Assembly: GCA_021789995.1 (NCBI GenBank) | Contig: JAJYIQ010000001.1 | Location: 186,001 to 250,000, forward strand | Origin: a bacterium | GTDB lineage: Bacteria; Patescibacteriota; Microgenomatia; UBA1406; GWC2-37-13 | DNA length: 64,000 nucleotides | Direction of reading: 5' to 3' | Shown here: positions 53,387-61,607 of the stretch, piece after piece | How positions within the stretch are numbered: the stretch's first letter is position 1 | Layout: every line of letters starts with the position of its first letter | Translations under genes and position numbers: made by a program | The notes under the pieces: generated by a model | What the model was told of the DNA's origin: nothing | Seen by the model: the letters and a program-made list of their open reading frames with translations, nothing else | The model's database searches: none

Positions 53387-54036
53387 CGTGTGATAACACC
53401 ATTTTTAATTGTTAGAATAACGTCCGGCTGCAAATAATCGAAAATTTTTTCGTAATGGGTAATAAAAATAAAAGTTTTGTCCTTTGTCTGAAATTTTTTA
53501 AGATTGGTAAAAATGAGTTTAAGCGATTCGGCATCAACGCCGCTGTCGATCTCGTCGAAAATAATCAGTTTGGGATTGATTAATAATGCCTGAAGCACTT
53601 CCAGTTTCTTTTTCTCGCCGCCGGAAAACTTGACATTCATCGGCCGGTCTAAAAGTTCCTGTTTAATCGCCAGAGCATTTGCAATTCTGTCGATTTTATC
53701 TTTTGTTTCCAAAATATCATACTTGGCGCCAAAAAAGCTGAAAAAAAACTGGTAAATCGTCACCCCGTCAATCGCCGGCGGGTTCTGAAAGGAAGCATAA
53801 ATGCCCAATGCCGCGACCTTCTCCGGCGGTAGGTGACTGATGTTTTTACTGGCAAACAAAATTTTACCCTGTATTGATAGTGACCGGTCGCCGATGATCG
53901 CCCGGATCAGGGTAGACTTGCCCGAACCGTTCGGACCCATGATGACATAAACTTTCCCTTTCTCGAAATGGAAATTCAGATTTTTAAGGATGGTTTTATC
54001 ACCGGCCTTGACGGTCAGGTTTTTAAGCGTGAGCAT
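53383..54036 (-). CDS. sufC: SufC, SUF-system ATPase
   Basis: ABC-type ATPase that drives the SufB complex. It has Walker A GPNGSGKS (34-41), signature FSGGEKKKLEVLQAL and Walker B LIIFDEIDSGVD. The ATG at 54036 (217 residues) places the conserved first strand at the start; the longer frame overlaps the regulator gene. It overlaps the rrf2 3' end by 14 bases, so the regulator and sufCB are one transcript. Confidence 0.96.
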   Translation of the reverse strand: MLTLKNLTVKAGDKTILKNLNFHFEKGKVYVIMGPNGSGKSTLIRAIIGDRSLSIQGKILFASKNISHLPPEKVAALGIYASFQNPPAIDGVTIYQFFFSFFGAKYDILETKDKIDRIANALAIKQELLDRPMNVKFSGGEKKKLEVLQALLINPKLIIFDEIDSGVDAESLKLIFTNLKKFQTKDKTFIFITHYEKIFDYLQPDVILTIKNGVITR

Positions 54037-54430
54037 AAAGTAGTTCGTTGAACTTTCGCTTTCGCAGTTCACCAACGACGATACTGCTCACGGTCTGGGA
54101 TAGAAAATCGCGATGCTGGCAAAACTTATCCCATGGACATTGATACTGCGGATCGCTACATTTAACCATGTTTAAATCCTTTTCAAATATTTTTAAATAA
54201 TCGTATAGAGAAATACTGTTAACCTTGCGTGACAGTTTATAACCACCGGCTTTCCCCTCGCGGCTAACGACTAACCCGTGCTTCACCAATTCGGCGGCAA
54301 TCCGGGCAAGAAAACGGCGCGGCAGTTTGGTTTCGGTTACCAGTTGTGAAAGAGGAACATAATCGGTTTTATTGATAAGCGAAGTAATGAATAAAATTCC
54401 ATAATCCGACTGATTACTGAGATTTAACAT
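54023..54430 (-). CDS. Rrf2-family Fe-S-responsive regulator (IscR/SufR-like)
   Basis: 135 residues with an N-terminal winged helix (SDYGILFITSLINKTDYVPL, recognition region KLPRRFLARIAAELVKHG) and three cysteines at 91, 98 and 104 in the spacing of IscR-like [2Fe-2S] ligands. As the first gene of the suf transcript it is expected to repress the operon when clusters are plentiful. A small palindrome, ATACGTAT, lies just upstream of the ATG and could be part of its operator. Confidence 0.9.
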   Translation of the reverse strand: MLNLSNQSDYGILFITSLINKTDYVPLSQLVTETKLPRRFLARIAAELVKHGLVVSREGKAGGYKLSRKVNSISLYDYLKIFEKDLNMVKCSDPQYQCPWDKFCQHRDFLSQTVSSIVVGELRKRKFNELLYAHA

Positions 54431-54476
54431 ATACGTATTAAGTAATAGTTTAACAGAAAGACGGATTTTGTCAATG

Positions 54477-55487
54477 CTATAAACCTAAACGCGGCACCCG
54501 ATCCAGCCCGACAATATCGAAAACAAATTGACCTTTTTGCGCCTTGTAATACGCGACGACACCGATCATGGCGGCATTGTCGCCGGTCAGATGTTTATAA
54601 GAGGGAAATAATACGCTCCCTTGATGTTTTTTCGCCAGCTGACGGAATTTTGTCCGCAAATACTGGTTGGCGATTACACCGCCACCGACTAATAAGTTGG
54701 TAATTCCGGTTTGATTGATAGCTTTTTCCGTCTTGGCAATCAATGTATCAAATACCGCTTCCTGGAACGAACTTGCCAGTTCCTTAATTTTTTTTTGTTC
54801 TTCCGGATGGCGTTGTAAAAAATAATAAAAAGACGTTTTTAACCCGGAAAAGGAAAAATTAAGATTGTTTGAGCGCAACATCGGTCGGGGGAAATGATAA
54901 AAATCTTTATTCTCCGCTTCTTTCGCCAGCCGCTCGATCACCGGTCCGGCCGGATAACCCAGTCCCAATAATTTTCCTGCTTTATCAAGCGCCTCGCCGG
55001 CGGCGTCATCAACCGTCTGGCCGATGACTTCATATTGCAGATGGTTTTTGAAAATAACCAGTTCCGTATGGCCGCCGGAAACAATTAGCGCGAGGTAGGG
55101 AAAACGGAATTCTATCGGTGGATTGCCCTGACTGTTTTGAACAAAACAGGAATAGACGTGTCCTTCCAAGTGGTTAACGGCGATCAATTTTTTGCCGTAT
55201 TTTTGCGCCAGTTCTTTGGCTTTTTTGATACCGACTTCAAGCGCCACTGCCAAACCGGGGCCTTGGGTGACGGCAACAGCGTCAAAATTCGCTGCCTTCT
55301 TCAGCGCGTCACCAACGACAAAATCGATCCGATCTTCATGAGCCCGTTTGGCTAAAGAAGGCACTACCCCTCCCCATTTCTTATGGATAAGGATTTGCGA
55401 GTAAATGATATTTGATAAAACCCGCCGGCCGTCAGTCACGGCGACCGCCGTTTCATCACAGGAAGTATCAATCGCTAAAATTTTCAT
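54477..55487 (-). CDS. tsaD: TsaD, t6A tRNA modification threonylcarbamoyltransferase
   Basis: Kae1/TsaD family protein, 336 residues, that transfers the threonylcarbamoyl group to A37 of ANN-decoding tRNAs. It has DTSCDETAVAV, GGVVPSLAKRAHED, the metal-binding HLEGH near residue 105, VSGGHTELV and the phrase GYPAGPVIERLA. It overlaps the tsaC-tsaE gene by 4 bases. Confidence 0.96.
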   Translation of the reverse strand: MKILAIDTSCDETAVAVTDGRRVLSNIIYSQILIHKKWGGVVPSLAKRAHEDRIDFVVGDALKKAANFDAVAVTQGPGLAVALEVGIKKAKELAQKYGKKLIAVNHLEGHVYSCFVQNSQGNPPIEFRFPYLALIVSGGHTELVIFKNHLQYEVIGQTVDDAAGEALDKAGKLLGLGYPAGPVIERLAKEAENKDFYHFPRPMLRSNNLNFSFSGLKTSFYYFLQRHPEEQKKIKELASSFQEAVFDTLIAKTEKAINQTGITNLLVGGGVIANQYLRTKFRQLAKKHQGSVLFPSYKHLTGDNAAMIGVVAYYKAQKGQFVFDIVGLDRVPRLGL

Positions 55488-56530
55488 GATTTTATAATTA
55501 CCTCCCTTTCCTTCTCGCTTACATATCTCATCCTTATATATACTACATTGCCTTTTTCCTTTAATTTATCAATGATGTTGCCGCTTTTTTCACCCCATTC
55601 GAATGCTAAAATATTACCCGGTTTCAATAATTTGTCGATTCCCAAATGACCGAATTCCTCATGTTCCTGCACATTATAAAGGTCAAAATGATAAAAATTA
55701 CCGTATTCGTAATAAATGACATATGACGGTGAAATGATATTGTCAATTCCCATCGCTTCCCCCATACCTTTAATGAGTACTGTCTTCCCGACACCCAATT
55801 CGCCTTCGATAATAAATATTAACGGCTTGGTCGACGACAGTTCCCGATATTTTTCAAAAATATAGCGGCCGATTTTTTGTGTCTGAGAAGCGGACTTCGA
55901 CAGAAAATTTTTGCTGCTCTTAAACGTGATGTCGCCCTGTCGGACGATTTTCAGGTCGCTTCCGGTCAGATCGACAACGGTCGACGGCTCATTGTGCGGC
56001 AGCTGCCCGGCGTCGACAATCAGGTCTACCAGCCCTTTTTTTGCCTTCGGCAATTCGTTTAGCAGTGTAGAAATCCGGTAATGGGGCGACCGGCCGCTGA
56101 CATTAGCGGACGTAGCAGTCAATGGTTTGCCGAACTCCCGCACCAGCCGATTGATGAACGGATAGTCGGGAATGCGCAAGCCCAATGTGCCTTTTTCCGA
56201 CTCCAGCATGGGTGCAACCTTATGTCTTGACGGCAAAATGACGGTAAACGGACCGGGCAGGAGTTCACGGACGATTTTTGACTGATAACCGTTTAGCCCG
56301 GCATTATCCTCCAGTTCTTTGAAACCGGTGACAAATACGGAGATCGGTTTCCCCGCTGGCCTGCTTTTAAATTCTATCAGTTTTTTTACCGAATTTGCAC
56401 TTGCAGCATTAACAATCAAAGCGTATACTGTGTCCGACGGGGCAACAACCAACCCGTTACGTTTTAAAACATCAGCAGTCTTGGCGACCGCTTCATCAAA
56501 ATTTTTTTTCGTTAAAAAAAGAGTGTTCAT
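55484..56530 (-). CDS. TsaC-TsaE fusion (t6A synthesis)
   Basis: 348 residues from ATG 56530 (chosen over an earlier frame start because the conserved fold begins here). Residues about 1-205 are TsaC/Sua5-like (VVAPSDTVYALIVNA, FKSRPAGKPISVF, LTATSANVSG, STVVDLTG), which make threonylcarbamoyl-AMP. Residues about 220-345 are TsaE (Walker-type GELGVGKTVLIKG, YHFDLYNVQEHEEFGHLG, EWGEK), the ATPase that turns over the TsaBD complex. The gene is coupled to tsaD. TsaB is not in the window. Confidence 0.92.
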   Translation of the reverse strand: MNTLFLTKKNFDEAVAKTADVLKRNGLVVAPSDTVYALIVNAASANSVKKLIEFKSRPAGKPISVFVTGFKELEDNAGLNGYQSKIVRELLPGPFTVILPSRHKVAPMLESEKGTLGLRIPDYPFINRLVREFGKPLTATSANVSGRSPHYRISTLLNELPKAKKGLVDLIVDAGQLPHNEPSTVVDLTGSDLKIVRQGDITFKSSKNFLSKSASQTQKIGRYIFEKYRELSSTKPLIFIIEGELGVGKTVLIKGMGEAMGIDNIISPSYVIYYEYGNFYHFDLYNVQEHEEFGHLGIDKLLKPGNILAFEWGEKSGNIIDKLKEKGNVVYIRMRYVSEKEREVIIKS

Positions 56531-56544
56531 GAGGTTGATATGCC

Positions 56545-56627
56545 CCTTCGCTGTCAAACTGCGAAGGAATACCCAACGGAGCTTTGACAGCTACGGTGGG
56601 CATGCCACGAGTCAAAGCGGAGTGGCA
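56545..56627. repeat. Palindromic repeats between tsaC-tsaE and ftsH
   Basis: Two hairpins: CCTTCGC (56545-56551) with GCGAAGG (56561-56567), and TGCCAC (56603-56608) with GTGGCA (56622-56627). The phrase GTCAAAGC/GCTTTGAC recurs between them. It looks like another dispersed palindromic element in the 136-base divergent spacer. Confidence 0.55.
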
Positions 56628-56654
56628 TAGTTACCAATTCTATCAAATATCTGC

Positions 56655-56660
56655 TAAAAT
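56655..56660 (+). promoter_or_regulatory. -10 box of ftsH
   Basis: TAAAAT 6 bases before the ftsH ATG. No good -35. Confidence 0.45.
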
Positions 56661-56666
56661 TGTCAT

Positions 56667-58535
56667 ATGGCAAACGGTAAAAAAACATCGGAATTCCAGT
56701 TCCATTTCGACCTGAAAAATGTTTTTATTGTGTTTTTTCTAATCATTTTTCTTTTTTACGCCTATAGTTCTATTTCCAAGGGCATCTCCCAACAAACGCC
56801 GGAAAAATCGATTACCTCTGTCGTCCAGGACATAAAAAGCAATAAGGTTTCACGGGTGAATATTGCCGATAATATCGTCACCGTTTATTATAAAAACGGT
56901 AGCGAGGCGCAAACGATTCTCGAATCCAACGAAAGTTTCGTCACCACGCTAAAAGATTATGGCGTCAATCCGGGAAATGTCAATATCACCGTCCAAAATA
57001 CGCAAGGATCTACCGGACTGATAAATTTTTTGAGTAACATTATCCCGACGATTCTGATGGTCGCTTTTTTTGTTTTTCTTTTCCGCCAAGCCAAAGGTGC
57101 GCAGGATTCCGTTTTTTCTTTCGGCCAGTCGCGGGCCAAACGTTTTTCCAAAGACATGCCGAAAGTGACGTTTAATGATGTCGCCGGTGTTGATGAAGCC
57201 AAAAAAGAACTGGAAGAAATTGTTGACTTTTTGAAACATCCGGAAAAATATAAAAAACTTGGTGCCCGGACGCCAAAAGGTGTCATTCTCATCGGACCTT
57301 CCGGCGTCGGAAAAACGCTTCTGGCAAAAGCGGTCGCCGGCGAAGCCAATGTACCTTTCTTTTCTATCGCCGGTTCGGAATTCATGGAAATGCTTGTCGG
57401 TATCGGCGCCGCCCGTGTCCGCGACCTTTTCGTCAATGCCAAAAAAAGCGCACCGTCAATTATATTCATTGATGAAATCGACGCCATCGGTCGGGCGAGA
57501 AGTGTCGGTGCCATGCCTTCACACGATGAACGGGAACAGACATTGAATCAGATATTGGTAGAAATGGACGGATTTTCACCCAATGAACAGGTAGTGGTCA
57601 TTGCCGCCACCAACCGCGGCGATCTTTTAGACTCGGCCCTATTGCGTCCCGGCCGGTTCGATCGACACATTATGGTCGATTATCCTGATGTCGATGGTCG
57701 AAAATCAATTATGAAAATTTATGCCAAGGGCAAACCGTTTACCGATTCGGTCGATTGGGAAAAAGTGGCCAAACGGACAGTCGGTTTCTCCGGTGCCGAC
57801 TTGGAAAATATGCTTAACGAAGCCGCTATTTATGCCGCCCGTCAGGGCCGCGACAAAATCAATATGGACGATTTGGAGGAAGCGGCTACCAAAGTTAAGC
57901 TTGGACCGGAAAAGAAACGGTTGCAATCCGACGTCGACAAACAGCTGACAGCCTATCACGAAGCCGGCCATGCCATCGTTTCCCATTTCCTCGCCCATAC
58001 CGATCCGGTTCATCGTATTTCCATCGTTTCCCGCGGCATGGCATTGGGATATACCCTGATTCCGCCGGCCAAAGATAAACTCCATGAAACCAAAACCCAT
58101 TTGGTCGAGGAAATTGCCGTCATGATGGGCGGACGGGTAGCCGAACAGCTGATTTTTAACGAAGTGACGACCGGCGGCGCCAATGATTTTGACCAGGCAA
58201 CCAAAATCGCCCGGGCCATGGTCATCGAATACGGCATGAGCGATCTCGGACCGATCAATTTCGGTCCGAACATGGATATTACCGAATGGGGCAAATCCTA
58301 TTATGAGCAAAACAGCATCTCGCAGGGTATGCTCGCGAAGATCGACGAACAGATCAACGAAATTATCGGTAAATGCTACGCCGTCGCCGTCGACATCGTC
58401 AAGAAAAATAAAAATTCTTTGGATAAAGTCGCCGCTGCTTTGATCAAAAATGAAAGCCTCGATCAGGATGAGTTCGAAAAAATAGTCGGCGCTAAAAAAA
58501 AGGTCGACATTTTAGTCAATCCGACGTTGAAATGA
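56667..58535 (+). CDS. ftsH: FtsH, membrane AAA+ metalloprotease
   Basis: Zn-dependent membrane protease, 622 residues. Two membrane helices (18-34 and 122-140) flank an extracytoplasmic domain. The AAA domain has an unusual Walker A, GPSGVGKT (210-217; usually GPPGTGKT), Walker [12 protein letters not shown] and SRH with RPGRFDR. The pore loop reads EMLVGIGA, with Leu243 where an aromatic Phe is usual. The zinc site is HEAGH at 431-435. It is followed by the exonuclease gene with a 4-base overlap. Confidence 0.97.
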   Translation: MANGKKTSEFQFHFDLKNVFIVFFLIIFLFYAYSSISKGISQQTPEKSITSVVQDIKSNKVSRVNIADNIVTVYYKNGSEAQTILESNESFVTTLKDYGVNPGNVNITVQNTQGSTGLINFLSNIIPTILMVAFFVFLFRQAKGAQDSVFSFGQSRAKRFSKDMPKVTFNDVAGVDEAKKELEEIVDFLKHPEKYKKLGARTPKGVILIGPSGVGKTLLAKAVAGEANVPFFSIAGSEFMEMLVGIGAARVRDLFVNAKKSAPSIIFIDEIDAIGRARSVGAMPSHDEREQTLNQILVEMDGFSPNEQVVVIAATNRGDLLDSALLRPGRFDRHIMVDYPDVDGRKSIMKIYAKGKPFTDSVDWEKVAKRTVGFSGADLENMLNEAAIYAARQGRDKINMDDLEEAATKVKLGPEKKRLQSDVDKQLTAYHEAGHAIVSHFLAHTDPVHRISIVSRGMALGYTLIPPAKDKLHETKTHLVEEIAVMMGGRVAEQLIFNEVTTGGANDFDQATKIARAMVIEYGMSDLGPINFGPNMDITEWGKSYYEQNSISQGMLAKIDEQINEIIGKCYAVAVDIVKKNKNSLDKVAAALIKNESLDQDEFEKIVGAKKKVDILVNPTLK

Positions 58536-59452
58536 CAACCGCTTTACTTATCGATGGCAATGCCATCATGCACCGGGCTTACCATGCCCTCCCTCCGTTT
58601 AAAACCAAGGAAGGAGTTCCTACTAATGCATTGTACGGTTTCCTGACGATTCTGAAAAAAGCCGTTGCCGATTTCCAACCCCATTATCTGATTGTCTGTT
58701 TTGATACACCCGTTCCCACTTTCCGGAAAAAATTATATAAGGAATACCAATCCCACCGGCCGAAAATGGAAGACGATTTGTCCTGCCAGTTTCCGGCCGT
58801 CAAGGAAGCACTTGATAAAGCGGGAATCATCCATGTTGAAAAAGCCGGTTTTGAAGCCGATGACGTCATCGGTACGATCACCAAAAAACTGGAAAAACAG
58901 GGAGAACGGGTGCTGATTTTGACCGGTGACCGGGATATCATGCAGTTGGTCGGCAATAATGTTTTTGTCGTCACGCCGCAGATCGGTTTCGCCCAGACGA
59001 AAATTTATGACCCGGCCGCGGTCAAGGAAAAAATGGGCATTGAGCCGGAACAGATCCCTGACCTGAAAGCATTAATGGGCGACGCATCCGATAACTATAA
59101 AGGCGCCAAAGGCATCGGCCCGAAAACCGCCGCCAAATTATTGAACGAATATAAAACGGTGAAGAACGTTTTGAAAAATCTGGATAAAATCGACGACAAA
59201 CCCCAGCAATTACTGCAGGATCATAAAGAAAACGTTTTACTCGCCCACCAGCTGGCGACAATCAAAAGCGACGTTGATTTGGATATTGATCTTAATAAAA
59301 CGGTTTTTAACGGTTTTAACGACGGATTAAAAGAAATTCTTCAAAAATACCAAATGCCTTCCTTGATAAAAAGATTTTTTGAAGACAAAAAACCGCCCGC
59401 CAAACCGGCCGGGAAAAAGGAAGAAAATAAAGACCAGATCGGATTGTTTTAA
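58532..59452 (+). CDS. Stand-alone 5'-3' exonuclease (Pol I N-terminal type)
   Basis: FEN-like nuclease of 306 residues matching the N-terminal domain of DNA polymerase I: LLIDGNAIMHRAYHAL, ALYGFLTILKKA, FEADDVIGT, LTGDRDIMQLV, LMGDASDNYKGAKGIGPKTAAKLL (GDASDN metal site and helix-hairpin-helix). There is no polymerase domain. It removes RNA primers or flaps. The final residues QIGLF fit a C-terminal sliding-clamp-binding motif, preceded by a Lys-rich flexible linker. Confidence 0.94.
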   Translation: MTTALLIDGNAIMHRAYHALPPFKTKEGVPTNALYGFLTILKKAVADFQPHYLIVCFDTPVPTFRKKLYKEYQSHRPKMEDDLSCQFPAVKEALDKAGIIHVEKAGFEADDVIGTITKKLEKQGERVLILTGDRDIMQLVGNNVFVVTPQIGFAQTKIYDPAAVKEKMGIEPEQIPDLKALMGDASDNYKGAKGIGPKTAAKLLNEYKTVKNVLKNLDKIDDKPQQLLQDHKENVLLAHQLATIKSDVDLDIDLNKTVFNGFNDGLKEILQKYQMPSLIKRFFEDKKPPAKPAGKKEENKDQIGLF

Positions 59453-59520
59453 CTTCACACAAACTCATTGATAAGATTGTTGTGATATCCCGTTTACATT
59501 AATTTGTAGATTATAATCCA

Positions 59521-59566
59521 TTGACATATGGATAATTGAAAAAGTACAATCGATTAATCGATTGTA
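59521..59566 (+). promoter_or_regulatory. Promoter plus palindromic operator of the TrpR-like gene
   Basis: TTGACA (59521-59526), 18-base spacer, TACAAT (59545-59550). The -10 hexamer is the first arm of a perfect 22-base palindrome (59545-59566) with core CAATCGATTAATCGATTG. The symmetric centre CGA-TTAA-TCG resembles the TTAA centre of the E. coli trp operator. A repressor bound here would block its own promoter. Confidence 0.65.
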
Positions 59567-59568
59567 TT

Positions 59569-60012
59569 ATGGTTCATATTTCTAAACATCCGTTAAAACA
59601 AGACGTTTTCACAAAAATGTATCAATTATTTTTTGAAATTATTAACCGCACTTACGATAAAGACAGCTTTTTATTAATTATGAAAGATATTCTTTCACCT
59701 CCCGAACAAATAATGGTGGCCAAACGAATAGCGATTATTTATTTGATTACAAAAGGCGCTAACACTCAAACAATTTCCGGTTATTTAAAGGTTTCAAAGT
59801 CGACGGTTTCAAAATACGCTTTGCTGTTTTATAAGAAAGAAACTAAAACTATAGAAATAATCAAATCTCTTCTTGGCAAAGAGAAAGTGATAAATTTATT
59901 AGAAGATACCTTTACTGACATTTTTATTCAGCCCGGAATTAAAATCGGCCACTGGGATTCATATTGGCGTCATAAAAAGAAGCAAAAAGAAAGAAAAATG
60001 CTTAACGTTTAA
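59569..60012 (+). CDS. TrpR-superfamily transcriptional repressor
   Basis: 147-residue helical DNA-binding protein from the ATG at 59569; a TTG further up would put coding sequence through the operator. The TrpR/YerC-type layout is present: helices around FTKMYQLFFEII and ILSPPEQIMVAKRIAIIYLI, then a helix-turn-helix at about 66-84 (TQTISGYLKVSKSTVSKYA). A C-terminal tail of about 55 residues is extra. The gene looks more A/T-rich than its neighbours. Effector (tryptophan or another small molecule) is unknown. Perfect palindromes flank the gene at both ends. Confidence 0.75.
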   Translation: MVHISKHPLKQDVFTKMYQLFFEIINRTYDKDSFLLIMKDILSPPEQIMVAKRIAIIYLITKGANTQTISGYLKVSKSTVSKYALLFYKKETKTIEIIKSLLGKEKVINLLEDTFTDIFIQPGIKIGHWDSYWRHKKKQKERKMLNV

Positions 60013-60045
60013 TAAGTCCAATCGATTAATCGATTGGACTTATTA
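60010..60045. promoter_or_regulatory. 36-bp perfect palindrome, second copy of the operator core
   Basis: A perfect palindrome whose centre repeats CAATCGATTAATCGATTG exactly as in the operator at 59545. It begins with the TAA stop of the TrpR-like gene and ends with the stop of ridA on the other strand. It can also form a 16-bp hairpin followed by T-rich sequence, so it may be a two-way terminator and a repressor site. Confidence 0.65.
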
Positions 60046-60417
60046 TTTTATCGCTACCATACTTATTTCTATGTTTGCCCCTAAAGGCAGCGCTTTCACG
60101 CAAACAACTTCCCGTCCCGGATACGGATCCGTCATATAACTTTGATAAACTTCATTGATTTTTCCGTATACTACCATATCGGTAATGTAAATAGTTGTTT
60201 TTACCACCTCTTTAAAACTAACGCCGGCGGCGGCCAAAACATTTTGCAGATTTTTCATTACCTGATGAGTCTGTTCTTCAATTGATCCTGCCAGCAACTT
60301 TCCGTCAGGAGTTAAATGGATCTGCCCGGAAGTATAGACGAAACCGTTATTAACAACTGCCTGTGAATAAGGTCCCACCGCTTTCGGTGCTTTGTCGGTC
60401 TCCACTTTTGTTTTCAT
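60043..60417 (-). CDS. ridA: RidA family (enamine/imine deaminase)
   Basis: 124-residue YjgF/YER057c/UK114 trimeric protein that hydrolyses reactive 2-aminoacrylate-type imines. It has APKAVGPYSQAVVNNGFVYTSGQI, the active-site Arg region in VVCVKALPLGANIEISMVA (Glu kept, VKALP), and KNLQNVLAAAGVSFKEVVKTTIY. It converges on the TrpR-like gene with stops in the shared palindrome. Confidence 0.95.
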   Translation of the reverse strand: MKTKVETDKAPKAVGPYSQAVVNNGFVYTSGQIHLTPDGKLLAGSIEEQTHQVMKNLQNVLAAAGVSFKEVVKTTIYITDMVVYGKINEVYQSYMTDPYPGREVVCVKALPLGANIEISMVAIK

Positions 60418-60463
60418 ATATATAATGAATTGTTAACTGTCAATATTATAACAATAGTTAGTG

Positions 60464-60553
60464 TGTCATTGCGAGGAGGAGGAACGACGACGAAGCAATC
60501 TAACCCCATTAATGATCGTAACGGATTGTTTCATCGCTACGCTCCTCGCAATA
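60464..60553. repeat. Palindromic intergenic element (GAGCGAAGCGACG family)
   Basis: Left arm TGTCATTGCGAGGAGGAGGA, continuing ACGACGACGAAGCAATC. The right arm is its near complement, GATTGTTTCATCGCTACG and CTCCTCGCAAT. It lies between ridA and the CvpA-CAP gene. Confidence 0.75.
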
Positions 60554-60561
60554 ATACCATA

Positions 60562-61557
60562 TTAATTCGTAAACTCCTGCACAAACATCCGGCCGTAGAT
60601 TCCCCCGTTGATGACACCGATACCGATATGGCCGTAATCGGGCGAAAGGATATTGGCGCGGTGGCCGGGCGAATTCATCAGACCCTGGTGGGCGACATAG
60701 ACGTCGGGCGCAAACGCCAAGTTTTCGCCAATCACCGTATAGACAATGCCGGCACGGTTGGCGCGATCGGCCGGACTGCTGCCGTCAATCGCCGACGTAT
60801 GGGAAAAAAATCCGTCTTCAAACATTTGTTCGCCGTAATTGCGGGCTAAAGTCCGCAATGCCGGATCCAGGCGCAAAGCGTTCAATCCGCGGCTGGTTCT
60901 TTCCTGATTGACCAGATTTAACATAATATTTTCCGACGCGGCATCAACCGATAATTGTTGGGCAGTCAGTTTAAAGCCGAGGTTTACACTGCCTTCAGTA
61001 TTCTGTTGGACGGTTATGAAATTCAATGATTCGGATACCGCCTGGCCGAAAATATTTTTTATTCCTTTTTCAAACGATTGGGACAGGTCGACGAAGAACG
61101 GACCGGTTCGTGAATCAAGAATCGCCTGCTTTATCTGTCCTCGGACCGGTAGGGCGAATATCAGGCTGATAAAAAACAGATAAATAAAAAGTGCCTGAAT
61201 TCCACTGACAATATATCCCAGGTATACATTCAGCGGATTTTTTTGGATATGGCGGAGGAATTTCGCCGATAAGAGCGAAATCAACAGATATAAAATAATT
61301 TCGGCCACCGCCCAGGCAATAAAAAAACCGATCGCATTAGCCAAACCGTGAGGAAAGGAAAAGTTTGCGATCAATAGCGTGCCGAAGAAAGCATAGAATT
61401 TATAAGAAAATATTAAGGCGAAGACAAAACCGGCCAAATCCAGAAACGCGTCAATAAAACCATTTGACGTCGCCACAAAATAAATTACCAGCAAAATCAA
61501 AATAAGATCAACCCAGTTGCCGTGAAGCGAAAAGTTATTAATAACGCTGTCCAACAT
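60562..61557 (-). CDS. CvpA-like membrane domain fused to a CAP (SCP) domain
   Basis: 331 residues. Four membrane helices in residues about 15-140 match colicin V production protein CvpA. After a linker (140-205) comes a CAP/SCP domain with FFSHTS, GENLAFA, NSPGHRANIL and YGHIGIGV, which place the conserved His/Glu cleft. CAP domains of this bacterial type are extracytoplasmic and bind wall, lipids or act as proteases; the activity here is unknown. It runs divergently from glmS. Confidence 0.9.
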   Translation of the reverse strand: MLDSVINNFSLHGNWVDLILILLVIYFVATSNGFIDAFLDLAGFVFALIFSYKFYAFFGTLLIANFSFPHGLANAIGFFIAWAVAEIILYLLISLLSAKFLRHIQKNPLNVYLGYIVSGIQALFIYLFFISLIFALPVRGQIKQAILDSRTGPFFVDLSQSFEKGIKNIFGQAVSESLNFITVQQNTEGSVNLGFKLTAQQLSVDAASENIMLNLVNQERTSRGLNALRLDPALRTLARNYGEQMFEDGFFSHTSAIDGSSPADRANRAGIVYTVIGENLAFAPDVYVAHQGLMNSPGHRANILSPDYGHIGIGVINGGIYGRMFVQEFTN

Positions 61558-61607
61558 GATTGTATTCTATTGTACCAAAGTAAGACTACTGTAAGAGAAC
61601 TTTATGC

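Noticed and set aside
57705-58310. 201-residue minus-strand frame opposite ftsH
   Set aside because: Antisense shadow of the FtsH protease domain.
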